Positions 44,636 to 54,305 of a DNA stretch of 64,000 nucleotides are shown in pieces. This DNA comes from an uncultured Ruminococcus sp. (lineage in GTDB: Bacteria > Bacillota > Clostridia > Oscillospirales > Acutalibacteraceae). Each line of letters opens with the position of its first letter. Position 1 is the stretch's first letter. The DNA lies in contig CADACB010000002.1 in NCBI GenBank assembly GCA_902786345.1, forward strand, positions 1 to 64,000, read 5' to 3'. The notes below the pieces were generated by a model, which made no database searches, was not told where the DNA came from, and saw nothing but the letters and a program-made list of their open reading frames with translations. The translations under genes were made by a program, and so were the position numbers.

Positions 44636-47600
44636 ATGGCTGATGTAAAAAGAATTTTTGTTGAAAAACGCGATGGATTTGATGTTGAGGCAAAAAATTT
44701 ATGTGCCGATCTCAAAAGCAATCTCGGTCTTAAGAAAATTGAAAAGGTAAGAATAATAAACCGGTATGATATAAGCGGTCTTGACGAAGAAAATTTCATA
44801 AGAGCTGAAAAAACGATCCTCAGTGAAACAAATGCTGATTTGGTTTATGAGGAGAAAATGCCTGAGGCTGATGATTATCGCGTGTTCGCAATGGAATATC
44901 TGCCGGGACAATACGATCAGAGAGCAGATTCAGCTGCACAGTGTGTTCAGCTTCTGACACAGGGAGAAAGACCTCAGGTTGTCAGTGCAAAAATAGTTGC
45001 TGTTAAAGGAGATATTACAGACGAGGAATTCATAAAAATACAGAATTACCTTATCAATCCGGTTGAGTCAAGGCTTGCTTCACTCAACAAGCCCGAATCA
45101 CTTGATATGAAGGCTGACAGACCTGATGATGTTGCTGTTATAAACGGTTTCATAGGCTGGAATGACGATGAAATGCAAAAATACTACTCTTCAATGGGTT
45201 TTGCAATGACGCTTGCTGATCTGAAATTCTGCCGGGATTATTTTCGTGATGATGAACACAGAGATCCTACAGTCACAGAGCTGAGAGTAATAGATACATA
45301 CTGGTCAGACCACTGCCGCCATACTACATTCCTTACAAGACTCGAGAAAATTGAAATAGAGAAAGGTGAACTTTCAAAAACCATAGAAGATGCTTTGCAG
45401 CTCTATTATGACAGCCGTGACGAGATATATGGCAAGGATACCAACAAAGATGTTTCACTGATGGATATGGCTCTTGCAGGTATGAAACTGCTAAAAAAGA
45501 GAGGACTTATTCCCGATCTTGATCAGAGTGATGAAATTAATGCCTGCTCTATTGAAGTTCCCGTTACAATTGACGGTAAAACTGAACAATGGCTTGTGCA
45601 GTTCAAAAATGAAACACATAACCACCCAACAGAAATTGAACCTTTCGGCGGTGCGGCAACCTGTCTTGGCGGTGCAATAAGAGACCCTCTTTCGGGCAGA
45701 GCATACGTATATCAGGCAATGCGTGTAACAGGCTCTGGAGATCCCACATTACCGTTTGAAAAAACATTGGCAGGAAAGCTCCCCTCAAGAAAAATAACAA
45801 CAGGAGCTGCCGCAGGCTACAGTTCTTATGGCAATCAGATAGGTCTTGCAACAGGTCAGGTAACAGAGCTTTATGATCAAGGATATGTTGCAAAAAGACT
45901 TGAGATTGGAGCAGTTATCGGTGCATCTCCTAAGGCTAATGTTGTTCGTGATGTTCCTGCTCCGGATGATGTCATTGTGCTGTTGGGCGGCAGAACCGGA
46001 CGTGACGGCTGCGGCGGTGCTACAGGCTCATCAAAGGCACATACAACAGATTCAATTGAAACCTGCGGTGCAGAAGTCCAGAAGGGTAATCCTCCTACAG
46101 AGAGAAAGATTCAGCGCCTTTTCAGAAACAGCAAGGTTTCTACAATGATAAAACGCTGTAACGACTTTGGTGCAGGAGGTGTTTGCGTTGCAATCGGTGA
46201 GCTTGCTGACGGTCTTACAGTTGACCTTGATAAGGTAACAAAGAAGTATGATGGACTTGACGGAACAGAACTTGCTATTTCCGAATCACAGGAAAGAATG
46301 GCGGTAGTTCTAGATCCGAAGGATGTTGAAGAATTTATTGCAGAATCTGACAAAGAAAATCTTGAAGCAACAGCCGTTGCGGTTGTAACAAAATCACCAA
46401 GACTCACTATGCAGTGGAGAGGTAAAACAATTGTTGACCTCAGCAGAAAATTCCTTAATACAAACGGTGTAACACAAACCGCTCAGGCATATATTATTGC
46501 TCCAAACAAAGACAAATGCTATCGTATGCACGCCCCCGAGACTCTTTCGGGAATGACAACAGCTGAAGCCTTCAAGGCAAATCTGTCCAGACTTGAGGTA
46601 TGCTCACAAAAAGGTCTTTGTGAACGCTTTGACTCCAGTATTGGTGCAGCTACGGTACTTATGCCTTTCGGCGGCATCACACAGCTTACGCCTCAGGATG
46701 CAATGGCTGCCAAGCTTCCGCTTCTTGAAGGTGAAACCGATGATGCTACAGCTATGGCATACGGATATATACCAGGTGTTTCAAGATGGAGTCCATTCCA
46801 TGGCTCAGCATATGCCGTTGTTGAGTCATTGTCGAAGCTGCTTGCGATAGGTGCAGATCCGCTTACGGCAAGACTGACATTCCAGGAGTATTTTGAACGT
46901 TTGCATGATGTTCCGTCAAGATGGGGTAAACCTGCCGCAGCACTGTTAGGGTCACTTGAGGCTCAGATAAAGCTTGGACTTCCTTCTATCGGCGGCAAAG
47001 ACAGTATGTCCGGATCATTTGAAGATCTTGATGTTCCTCCAACTCTCGTAAGCTTTGCAGTTGCTATGACAAAGGCATCAAAAACTGTTTCCGCAGAATT
47101 CAAAAAATGCGGTTCAAGAGTAATATACGTACCTGTTCCGGAAAACAAGGAAACGCTTATGCCCGACTGGGAGAAACTCAAGGCAATGTATAAGGCTGTT
47201 TACAGTCTTATGAACAGCGGAAAGGTTCTTGCTGCATCAACGGTACGCGAGGGCGGTGCTGCTGCTGCTGTTGCAAAAATGAGTTTCGGCAATAAAATCG
47301 GCTTTACTTTTGCAAACACTCTCACAAATGACGAGCTTTTTGCTCCTTTAAGCGGTTCGCTTGTAATTGAGCTTGCAGACGGTGCAGAGCCGGATGATAT
47401 ACTTTACTATGAACTCGGAACAACCACCGATAACGAAAATATTACGATCAACGGTACGGCTCTCTCTCTCAACGAACTGATCGAAAAATGGACAGGCAAG
47501 CTTGAGGGCGTGTTCCCTGTTAAGGCTGACTGTCCGGAAAATAAGTTTGAAGTACCGCTCTATAATGAGCGCAACAGCTCCTCTCCGACAATACACACAG

Positions 47601-48400
47601 CTAAACCCAAGGTGTTTATACCTGTATTTCCCGGTACAAACTGTGAGGTAGATACAGCAAGAGCCTTCGCTAAAGCCGGTGCAGAACCACAGCTTCTTAT
47701 TGTAAGAAATCTTACTCCTGCTGCTATTGAAGAAACAATTGATGAGATGGTTCGTATGATAGAACGGTCTCAGATGATAATGCTTCCGGGTGGATTTTCC
47801 GGTGGCGACGAACCTGACGGTTCGGGTAAATTTATAGCAACAACCTTCAGAAATCCCCGTGTTTCCGAAGCTGTCAACACACTACTGAAAAAGCGAGACG
47901 GTCTGATGCTCGGTATCTGCAATGGATTCCAGGCACTAATAAAACTGGGACTCGTTCCTTACGGAGAAATCACAGACCTTAATGAAACCGATCCTACGCT
48001 TACCTTCAACACAGTGGGCAGACATATTTCAAGAATGGCATATACAAGAGTTACATCTGTAAAATCGCCATGGTTCTCAAAGGTAAATGCAGGAGATATT
48101 TTTGCAGTACCGATCTCACACGGCGAAGGCAGATTTGTGGCAAATGATGAAATGCTCAAAACGCTTATTGCAAACGGACAGATTGCAACACAGTATGTTG
48201 CTCCTGACGGAAGTGTTGCGTGTGACATTGAATACAATCCGAATGGTTCGGTATGTGCTATCGAAGGCATTACAAGCCCCGACGGACGTGTACTCGGTAA
48301 AATGGGTCACTCTGAACGTAAGGGCGATAATCTTTACTTCAACGTGCCATTTGAAAAGGATCAGCAGATATTTGAAAGCGGCACAGCATACTTCAAATAA
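44636..48400 (+). CDS. purL: Phosphoribosylformylglycinamidine synthase, single-chain
   Basis: 1254 residues, the large single-chain form. Step four of purine synthesis: formylglycinamide ribotide plus glutamine and ATP to the amidine. N-terminal PurS-like domain (1-150), linker and two AIRS-type ATPase halves (SDHCRHTTF near 220, NETHNHPTEIEPFGGAATC, GKPAAALLGSLEAQIKLGLPSIGGKDSMSG) and a C-terminal glutamine amidotransferase with PGTNCEVDTARAF, the nucleophile Cys in LGICNGFQAL (around 1095) and ISHGEGRF. CAGGAGG before the ATG. Stands alone, not with other pur genes; dispersed repeats fill its upstream region. Confidence 0.96.
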   Translation: MADVKRIFVEKRDGFDVEAKNLCADLKSNLGLKKIEKVRIINRYDISGLDEENFIRAEKTILSETNADLVYEEKMPEADDYRVFAMEYLPGQYDQRADSAAQCVQLLTQGERPQVVSAKIVAVKGDITDEEFIKIQNYLINPVESRLASLNKPESLDMKADRPDDVAVINGFIGWNDDEMQKYYSSMGFAMTLADLKFCRDYFRDDEHRDPTVTELRVIDTYWSDHCRHTTFLTRLEKIEIEKGELSKTIEDALQLYYDSRDEIYGKDTNKDVSLMDMALAGMKLLKKRGLIPDLDQSDEINACSIEVPVTIDGKTEQWLVQFKNETHNHPTEIEPFGGAATCLGGAIRDPLSGRAYVYQAMRVTGSGDPTLPFEKTLAGKLPSRKITTGAAAGYSSYGNQIGLATGQVTELYDQGYVAKRLEIGAVIGASPKANVVRDVPAPDDVIVLLGGRTGRDGCGGATGSSKAHTTDSIETCGAEVQKGNPPTERKIQRLFRNSKVSTMIKRCNDFGAGGVCVAIGELADGLTVDLDKVTKKYDGLDGTELAISESQERMAVVLDPKDVEEFIAESDKENLEATAVAVVTKSPRLTMQWRGKTIVDLSRKFLNTNGVTQTAQAYIIAPNKDKCYRMHAPETLSGMTTAEAFKANLSRLEVCSQKGLCERFDSSIGAATVLMPFGGITQLTPQDAMAAKLPLLEGETDDATAMAYGYIPGVSRWSPFHGSAYAVVESLSKLLAIGADPLTARLTFQEYFERLHDVPSRWGKPAAALLGSLEAQIKLGLPSIGGKDSMSGSFEDLDVPPTLVSFAVAMTKASKTVSAEFKKCGSRVIYVPVPENKETLMPDWEKLKAMYKAVYSLMNSGKVLAASTVREGGAAAAVAKMSFGNKIGFTFANTLTNDELFAPLSGSLVIELADGAEPDDILYYELGTTTDNENITINGTALSLNELIEKWTGKLEGVFPVKADCPENKFEVPLYNERNSSSPTIHTAKPKVFIPVFPGTNCEVDTARAFAKAGAEPQLLIVRNLTPAAIEETIDEMVRMIERSQMIMLPGGFSGGDEPDGSGKFIATTFRNPRVSEAVNTLLKKRDGLMLGICNGFQALIKLGLVPYGEITDLNETDPTLTFNTVGRHISRMAYTRVTSVKSPWFSKVNAGDIFAVPISHGEGRFVANDEMLKTLIANGQIATQYVAPDGSVACDIEYNPNGSVCAIEGITSPDGRVLGKMGHSERKGDNLYFNVPFEKDQQIFESGTAYFK

Positions 48401-48593
48401 TAAATAAAGTGTTGTTTTCCTTATTGGGATACAGAACTTATTTTCACTTTCGAGTTATATGTAATTAAAATGTTACGAATTTTATATAACAATTACATTA
48501 TTTTTCATTGAAATAATGAAAAAAATCATTCATAATAAAAATATATTAAAAATGTCGTTTATCGGCTTATTAAAAATTCAAGGAGGAATCTAT

Positions 48594-49352
48594 ATGCAAC
48601 TTTTAAGAAAATGTTTAGCTGAATGTATCGGTACATTTGTACTCGTATTGTTCGGATGCGGAACTGCTTGTGCAGTAAAATGCGTTGGAACAGTGCCGAA
48701 TGCGGCTTACCTTATGACAGCACTTGCTTTTGGTCTTGTAATTGTCGCAATGGCATATTCGATCGGCAATATTTCAGGCTGTCATATCAATCCGGCTGTA
48801 TCTATCGCAATGCTTGTAAGCAAAAAGATGACACTGAAGGAATTCTGTGCTTATGTAGCTTCTCAGTTTATCGGTGCAATTGCAGGAGGCGCAATACTTC
48901 TTGCGATATTCGGCAAGGAAAGCGGACTTGGCACAAATGCTGTTTATGACAACAATATATGGACTTCACTGCTTATTGAAGTAATCCTGACATTTGTTTT
49001 TGTAATTGCTATTCTCGGAGTTACATCCAAAACAGAGAACAGTGCCGTTGCGGGCATTGTTATAGGTCTTTCGCTCACACTTGTACACATTTTCGGCATA
49101 TATTTTACAGGAACATCCGTAAACCCTGCAAGGAGCTTCGGACCTGCAATTTTTGCCGGAGGTGACGCATTCACAAATGTATGGATATTTATAGTTGCCC
49201 CATTAATTGGAGGTGTACTTGCTGCACTGGTTTACAGCTTTTTATCAAACGGATATTGTAAAAACATTGAAGAAGCAGCTGATACAACTTCGGCGAGAGC
49301 AAGTGTAAACAAGCCGAGTTCCAAATCAACCCCCAAAAAGAAAAGACGTTGA
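48594..49352 (+). CDS. Aquaporin (MIP family)
   Basis: 252 residues from the ATG at 48594, which follows AAGGAGGAA; an earlier frame start at 48516 lacks that site. Six spans and both NPA loops: CHINPAVSIAM (first) and TSVNPARSFGPAIF (second, with the selectivity-filter Arg). The narrow-pore residues look like a water channel (AqpZ-type) rather than a glycerol facilitator. C-terminal tail is Ser/Lys-rich. Gene stands alone between purL and a terminator; upstream 48401-48590 contains a weak TGTAATT/AATTACA dyad. Confidence 0.93.
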   Translation: MQLLRKCLAECIGTFVLVLFGCGTACAVKCVGTVPNAAYLMTALAFGLVIVAMAYSIGNISGCHINPAVSIAMLVSKKMTLKEFCAYVASQFIGAIAGGAILLAIFGKESGLGTNAVYDNNIWTSLLIEVILTFVFVIAILGVTSKTENSAVAGIVIGLSLTLVHIFGIYFTGTSVNPARSFGPAIFAGGDAFTNVWIFIVAPLIGGVLAALVYSFLSNGYCKNIEEAADTTSARASVNKPSSKSTPKKKRR

Positions 49353-49375
49353 GCCAATCCTATAACTTAACTGAT

Positions 49376-49408
49376 AAAAGCAGCAGATCAAAAGTCTGCT
49401 GCTTTTTT
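49376..49408 (+). terminator. Terminator of the aquaporin gene
   Basis: Stem AAAAGCAGCAGA (49376-49387) with TCTGCTGCTTTT (49395-49406), seven-base loop, ending in a run of T. Confidence 0.9.
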
Positions 49409-49639
49409 CGCCTGCGGCAATGCGGAATGCTGCTTTCAAAATGATACCTCTGCCTTTCGTAAAAGTTCACATTTTATCATCTTGATTTACGATATAAACG
49501 CAGTTTTCTGGAAAGGGTATTACTTCGATACAACTAACCTACTAAAATTGATTTTTATATCACTATAAAAATGGTGTAAAGTAAATATGGGATTTTTTGC
49601 AGTTATCTGCCCGTTCACGCAGAACCCCTTCCGAAAACA

Positions 49640-49785
49640 CGACGCAAGGATTGTGTGGAAAGAAAAAACGCAATCAGTGTATGCTCGGTTTGAATAGACA
49701 GAGTGAGCATAAGCGAGCACGGTCGCGAAAACGGGAGCGGCAACTTGCCGCCGATATAAAATTGGGGCTTTTATAATTGGTTGTA
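49640..49785 (+). repeat. Dispersed repeat, family A, copy 2
   Basis: Matches 44268-44395 over CAAGG-x-TTGTGTGGAA, AGTGTAT and AGAGTGAGCA, and its tail (GGCAACTTGCCGCCGATAT, then AAAATTG) matches the end of the block at 44512-44541. Includes a small dyad CGGCA/TGCCG. Ends about 85 bases before the M16 gene. Confidence 0.65.
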
Positions 49786-49868
49786 TTGTGGTATAATATA
49801 AGGGAATATATAAATTTCTTAGATATGTCCTTTGGTAAATATATTTAATATGGTTTGGAGATGCTAAA

Positions 49869-51131
49869 ATGTCTGATTTTGTACGAAACGAGATCTGCGA
49901 AGGTGTTGCATTCAACAGTATCGTGGATACAAGATTTAAAATAAGCCGTATAAGTGCAAGTCTTGCAGCTCCGCTGAACAAAAAAACAGCGGCAGCAAAT
50001 GCTCTACTTTCGTGCGTGCTTACACGCTCATGTAAAAAGTTCCCCGATTTTACTGCACTCAGCCGCGAACTTGATGCTCTATACGGTGCGTCTCTTTATC
50101 CTTCTGTCAGAAGATTCGGGGATTTTCAGGTTATTACAATTTCCGCTGCAGGTCTTGATGATCGTTATTCACTTGACGGTGAATCTGTTTCTTCACAGCT
50201 TACAGAGCTTCTCTGCTCTATACTTTTTGAGCCTAATCTGAAAGACGGTCTTTTCAATGAGGATGATGTGGAACAGGAAAGACGACAGCTAATCGAAAAT
50301 ATAGACGCTGAATTCAATGATAAACGTACCTATGCAATAAACCGCTGCATTGAAACAATGTGCAGAAACGAACCTTTTTCGGTTGGACGCTTCGGCAGCC
50401 GTGAAGATGTAACTGCCCTTACTCAGGAAAGCATATTTAACTCGTGGAAACAGTTGCTTGACAACTCAAGGGTAGAGCTTGCAATGTTAGGAAGTGCTGA
50501 TCCGGAAAATGCATATCAGGGCTTCAAAAAATATTTTGCCGATAAGCCAAGAAAAACAGGCGGTACAACAACGGTTGTTAAAGATATACCTGAAATAAAG
50601 CGTATAACCGAAACAGAAGAAATCTCTCAGTCTAAACTTGTTATGGGCTTCAGAGCAGCATATCCCGAAAATAAAACCCAGCTTGTCGCAAACTCGCTGA
50701 TGTCGGCAATTCTCGGAGGAACACCTACCTCAAAGCTCTTTACAAATGTACGTGAAAAGCAAAGTCTTTGCTACTACTGTGCAAGCCGTGTTGATAATTC
50801 AAAGGGAATTATGCTTATTGACAGCGGTGTTGAAATTAAAAACATTGAAAAAACTGAAGAAGCTGTTATGGAACAGCTCCGCTTGCTCAAAAACGGATGT
50901 ATTACCGATGATGAACTGAATTCCGCTAAGCTTGCGATCAAAAACGCATATATATCGTCACTTGACAGCCTTGGTGCATTACAGAGCTTCTATATTAACG
51001 GCATTCTTCTTGACAAAGCAATGTCACCCCTTGAGGCCGCCGCAATAGTTGATGACATATCAAAAGATCAGATAACAGAGCTTGCTAAACAGATAAAACT
51101 TGACACTGTGTTCTCACTTATAGGAAATTAA
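49869..51131 (+). CDS. M16-family peptidase-like protein without HxxEH (YmfF type)
   Basis: 420 residues. Shows the M16 two-lobe pattern (LSRELDALYGASLYPSVRRFGDFQVITI, YCASRVDNSKGIML, LNSAKLAIKNAY) but no HxxEH zinc motif in the N-terminal half, so it is the inactive partner of a pair. The active partner is encoded next (51141-52439), ten bases downstream. In Bacillus the equivalent ymfF/ymfH pair is linked to peptide processing. Start ATG follows TTTGGAGATGCTAAA. Likely forms a heterodimer. Confidence 0.87.
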   Translation: MSDFVRNEICEGVAFNSIVDTRFKISRISASLAAPLNKKTAAANALLSCVLTRSCKKFPDFTALSRELDALYGASLYPSVRRFGDFQVITISAAGLDDRYSLDGESVSSQLTELLCSILFEPNLKDGLFNEDDVEQERRQLIENIDAEFNDKRTYAINRCIETMCRNEPFSVGRFGSREDVTALTQESIFNSWKQLLDNSRVELAMLGSADPENAYQGFKKYFADKPRKTGGTTTVVKDIPEIKRITETEEISQSKLVMGFRAAYPENKTQLVANSLMSAILGGTPTSKLFTNVREKQSLCYYCASRVDNSKGIMLIDSGVEIKNIEKTEEAVMEQLRLLKNGCITDDELNSAKLAIKNAYISSLDSLGALQSFYINGILLDKAMSPLEAAAIVDDISKDQITELAKQIKLDTVFSLIGN

Positions 51132-51140
51132 AGAAAAGAG

Positions 51141-52439
51141 GTGCAAACCGCAAACTGCGGCATAGAAATGAACTTTACCGAAATAACCAATGAACGCTTC
51201 GGCGAAAAATATTATAAGCTTCATCACAAATCCGGACTTGACATTATAATCTGCCCGAAAAAGGATTTCAACTCCTCCTATGCATTAATAGGCACACATT
51301 TTGGATCTATAAATTCCAAATTCATTCATAATGGAAAAAAAGTAACCGTTCCCGACGGCACAGCACATTATCTTGAGCATAAGCTTTTTGAAAGTGAAGA
51401 AGGCGATGCATTTACGCTTTATGCCAAAACAGGTGCATCCGCCAACGCATACACATCCTTTGACGTCACCTGTTATCTATTTTCCTGTACTGATAAATTC
51501 GATGAATCTCTCGAAATACTTTTTGATTTGATACAGTCTCCATACTTCACTCCCGAAACAGTCGCCAAAGAACAGGGCATAATCGGTCAGGAAATAAAAA
51601 TGTATCAGGACAGCCCTGAATGGAAGGTGACAATGAATCTTCTTCAGGCACTCTATCATAATCATCCGATCAATATTGACATTGCAGGAACAGTAGAAAC
51701 CATTGCTGAGATTACCCCCGAAATACTTTATGAATGCTATAACAGCTACTATAACCTTAACAATATGGTTCTTTGTATTGTAGGAAATGTTGATCCGGAA
51801 AGGGTCATAGAGATTGCAGACAACAAGCTGAAAATAAACGAACCCGTTCATACGGAAAGTATATTTCCAGATGAACCCTACGAGGTAAAACAAAGCTATA
51901 CGGAACAAAAACTTCCTGTTGCAGTTCCGCTGTTCGCACTTGGATTCAAAGAAAAAGCTCCCAAAAGCTTTGCCGGCACAAAGGAGCTTATTTGCACAAG
52001 TATAATTTTGAAGGCGTTCGCCGGCTCAGGGTCATCACTCTACAGACGTCTGCTTGACGAAAAGCTTATAAATTCAAGCTTCGGTACAGAATATATGGAG
52101 GGCTGCGGATACAGAACAGTAATATTTGAAGGTGAGTCAAGAGACCCCGAAAAAGCTGCCGAAATTATCAAGGAAGAAGTTATAAAGCTGCATCAATCTG
52201 GAGTCTCAGAGCAGGATCTGGAAATAGCAAGACGATCTGTATATGGTGAGATTGCATACAGCTTTGACAGTCCCTCGGCAATTGCAAGTGAGGTTATTAA
52301 TGCAGAGTTCACAGGCAGAAAAATATCTGAGGCATCAAGTATAATTGCCGAAATAACTCTTTCAGATATAAACGAACGTCTTAAAGACCAGCTTGACACA
52401 GGCAACTGTTGTCTTTCTGTTATCAAGGGAATAGATTGA
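51141..52439 (+). CDS. M16-family zinc peptidase (YmfH type)
   Basis: 432 residues. The inverted zinc motif is present: HYLEH (76-80) with a downstream Glu in the EGDAFTLYAKTGASANAYTS block. Second half contains the R/Y motif region (SGSSLYRRLLDEKLINSSFGTEYMEG). Start uncertain: GTG at 51141 or ATG at 51168; between them lies a CCGCAAACTGCGG dyad. Works with the inactive partner encoded just upstream. Probably processes small peptides, perhaps signal or ribosomally made ones; the substrate is not evident from the context. Followed by lgt after 23 bases. Confidence 0.9.
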   Translation: MQTANCGIEMNFTEITNERFGEKYYKLHHKSGLDIIICPKKDFNSSYALIGTHFGSINSKFIHNGKKVTVPDGTAHYLEHKLFESEEGDAFTLYAKTGASANAYTSFDVTCYLFSCTDKFDESLEILFDLIQSPYFTPETVAKEQGIIGQEIKMYQDSPEWKVTMNLLQALYHNHPINIDIAGTVETIAEITPEILYECYNSYYNLNNMVLCIVGNVDPERVIEIADNKLKINEPVHTESIFPDEPYEVKQSYTEQKLPVAVPLFALGFKEKAPKSFAGTKELICTSIILKAFAGSGSSLYRRLLDEKLINSSFGTEYMEGCGYRTVIFEGESRDPEKAAEIIKEEVIKLHQSGVSEQDLEIARRSVYGEIAYSFDSPSAIASEVINAEFTGRKISEASSIIAEITLSDINERLKDQLDTGNCCLSVIKGID

Positions 52440-52462
52440 TATATCAAAACGGAGGAATGTAA

Positions 52463-53371
52463 ATGTATAATGTCAGCTTTCCCGGACTTGGGCTTGAACT
52501 GACGGTAAATCCCGTTGCCCTCACTATCGGCAGCTTTAGTATATATTGGTATGGTATCATAATAGGAATAGGCTTTGCATTAGCACTTGCCTTTGCGGTA
52601 AAAAATCTGAAACGCTTTGGCATTCCGGTTGATGGCTTTATCGACTGTGTACTTGTAGGACTTGTGTGCGGTATTGTTGGGGCGAGACTTTATTATGTTA
52701 TATTCAGGTGGAACGAATATTACTCACAACATCTCAATGAGCTTTTCTCCATTCATAACGGAGGTCTTGCAATATACGGCGGAGTTATTGGCGGACTTCT
52801 TGGAGGTTGTATTGTTGCAAAAATAAAAAAGCTTCCTATACCGGCGATACTTGACATAGCGGTTATGGGCTTTCTTATCGGTCAGGGACTCGGAAGATGG
52901 GGTAACTTCTTTAATCAAGAAGCATTCGGAACACCAACCGATCTGCCGTGGAGAATGGTAAGTGAAAATACAAACGGTGTGGGAGTTCATCCGTGTTTCC
53001 TGTATGAATCCTTGTGGTGTCTGCTCGGCTTTGTTTTGCTATATATTTTCAGCAGAAAATGGAGAAAATATGACGGCCAGATTTTCCTGATGTATCTTGT
53101 ATGGTATGGTATGGAACGTATGCTGGTTGAGGGACTACGAACAGATAGTCTATATACTCCATTGTTCGGTCTGCGTGTTTCTCAAATACTTGCCGCTGCA
53201 ACTATGATAGCAGGAATAGTACTTCTGATAATATTCAGAAAACGAACACTTAAAGCAGTTGATTCAATAAATGAATCAGATAATGCTTTAAAACAAATCA
53301 CCAAAGCCGTTGATTCAACAGGCGAATCCGATCAGACTTTAACAGACAACACCCAAAACGGTAATATATAA
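52463..53371 (+). CDS. lgt: Prolipoprotein diacylglyceryl transferase
   Basis: 302 residues, seven membrane spans. Attaches diacylglycerol to the lipobox cysteine of prelipoproteins (for example the binding protein and amylase of this window). Hallmarks: GARLYYVIF, NGGLAIYGGVIGG, and GRWGNFFNQEAFG with the catalytic Arg/Asn segment, then a conserved MERMLVEGLRTDSLY. The C-terminal 40 residues are a polar extension with a repeated AVDS-I/T-NESDNALKQ/GESDQTLT element not found in typical Lgt. GGAGG ribosome site. Lies in a loose plus-strand row with M16 pair and folD. Confidence 0.95.
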   Translation: MYNVSFPGLGLELTVNPVALTIGSFSIYWYGIIIGIGFALALAFAVKNLKRFGIPVDGFIDCVLVGLVCGIVGARLYYVIFRWNEYYSQHLNELFSIHNGGLAIYGGVIGGLLGGCIVAKIKKLPIPAILDIAVMGFLIGQGLGRWGNFFNQEAFGTPTDLPWRMVSENTNGVGVHPCFLYESLWCLLGFVLLYIFSRKWRKYDGQIFLMYLVWYGMERMLVEGLRTDSLYTPLFGLRVSQILAAATMIAGIVLLIIFRKRTLKAVDSINESDNALKQITKAVDSTGESDQTLTDNTQNGNI

Positions 53372-53421
53372 CATTCGAAAACCAGTGACTTTTAAAACTT
53401 AAATATAAAGGAGTGCTTAAA

Positions 53422-54276
53422 ATGGCAGTAATCATAAGCGGCAAAGAGGTTTCCGCAAAGGTAAGAGCAGAAGTAAAGGCAGAATGCGAACAGCTTAAGT
53501 CAAAAGGTGTAACTCCCGGACTTGCTGTTATTATTGTAGGCGACGACCCTGCTTCAAGAGTATATGTAAACAACAAGAAAAAAGCCTGTGCAGATGTGGG
53601 CTTTGTTTCAGAAGAATATGCACTTCCTGCACATACAACTCAACAGGAGCTTCTCTCTCTTATTGACAAGCTTAACAATAAACCTGAAATCAACGGCATT
53701 CTCTGTCAGCTGCCTCTGCCGAAGCACCTTGACGAAAAAGCAGTCATAAATGCCATTTCACCATTAAAAGATGTTGACGCATTTCATCCCTCAAATGTAG
53801 GAAGAATTATGATTGGTGATTATCATTTTCTCCCTTGCACACCCGCAGGTGTTATGGAGCTTATTCACTCGGCAGGAATCGAAGTCAGCGGAAAGAACTG
53901 TGTTGTTATCGGCAGAAGTAATATTGTCGGCAAACCTATGGCAATGCTTCTTCTTCACGAAAACGGTACAGTTACGATCTGTCACAGCAAGACAAAAAAT
54001 CTTAAGGAAATTTGCAGCAATGCAGACATTATTGTTGCAGCTGTGGGCAGACCTGAATTTGTCAAGGATGATATGGTAAAGGACGGTGCTGTTGTACTGG
54101 ATGTAGGTATTAACAGAGATGAAAACGGAAAGCTGTGCGGCGATGTTGACTTTAAAGCGGTTGAACCTAAAGCATCATATATTACACCCGTCCCGGGCGG
54201 CGTAGGTCCTATGACTATCGCTATGTTAATGAAGAATACACTCAAGGCTGCAAAGCTCCAGAATAACATCGAATAA
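53422..54276 (+). CDS. folD: Bifunctional methylenetetrahydrofolate dehydrogenase/cyclohydrolase
   Basis: 284 residues. Interconverts methylene-, methenyl- and formyl-tetrahydrofolate, supplying one-carbon units including for purine synthesis (purL lies nearby). FolD signatures: VGDDPASRVYVNNKKKAC with the catalytic Tyr and Lys, LPLPKHLD, DVDAFHP, CTPAGVMEL, VVIGRSNIVGKPMAMLL and PVPGGVGPMTIAMLM. Start at ATG 53422 with GGAG seven bases upstream; an ATG-like frame three codons earlier is not used. Followed by the aminotransferase gene after 29 bases. Confidence 0.96.
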   Translation: MAVIISGKEVSAKVRAEVKAECEQLKSKGVTPGLAVIIVGDDPASRVYVNNKKKACADVGFVSEEYALPAHTTQQELLSLIDKLNNKPEINGILCQLPLPKHLDEKAVINAISPLKDVDAFHPSNVGRIMIGDYHFLPCTPAGVMELIHSAGIEVSGKNCVVIGRSNIVGKPMAMLLLHENGTVTICHSKTKNLKEICSNADIIVAAVGRPEFVKDDMVKDGAVVLDVGINRDENGKLCGDVDFKAVEPKASYITPVPGGVGPMTIAMLMKNTLKAAKLQNNIE

Positions 54277-54305
54277 GATTATTCCGGTAAAGGGAGGAAT
54301 AAAGT

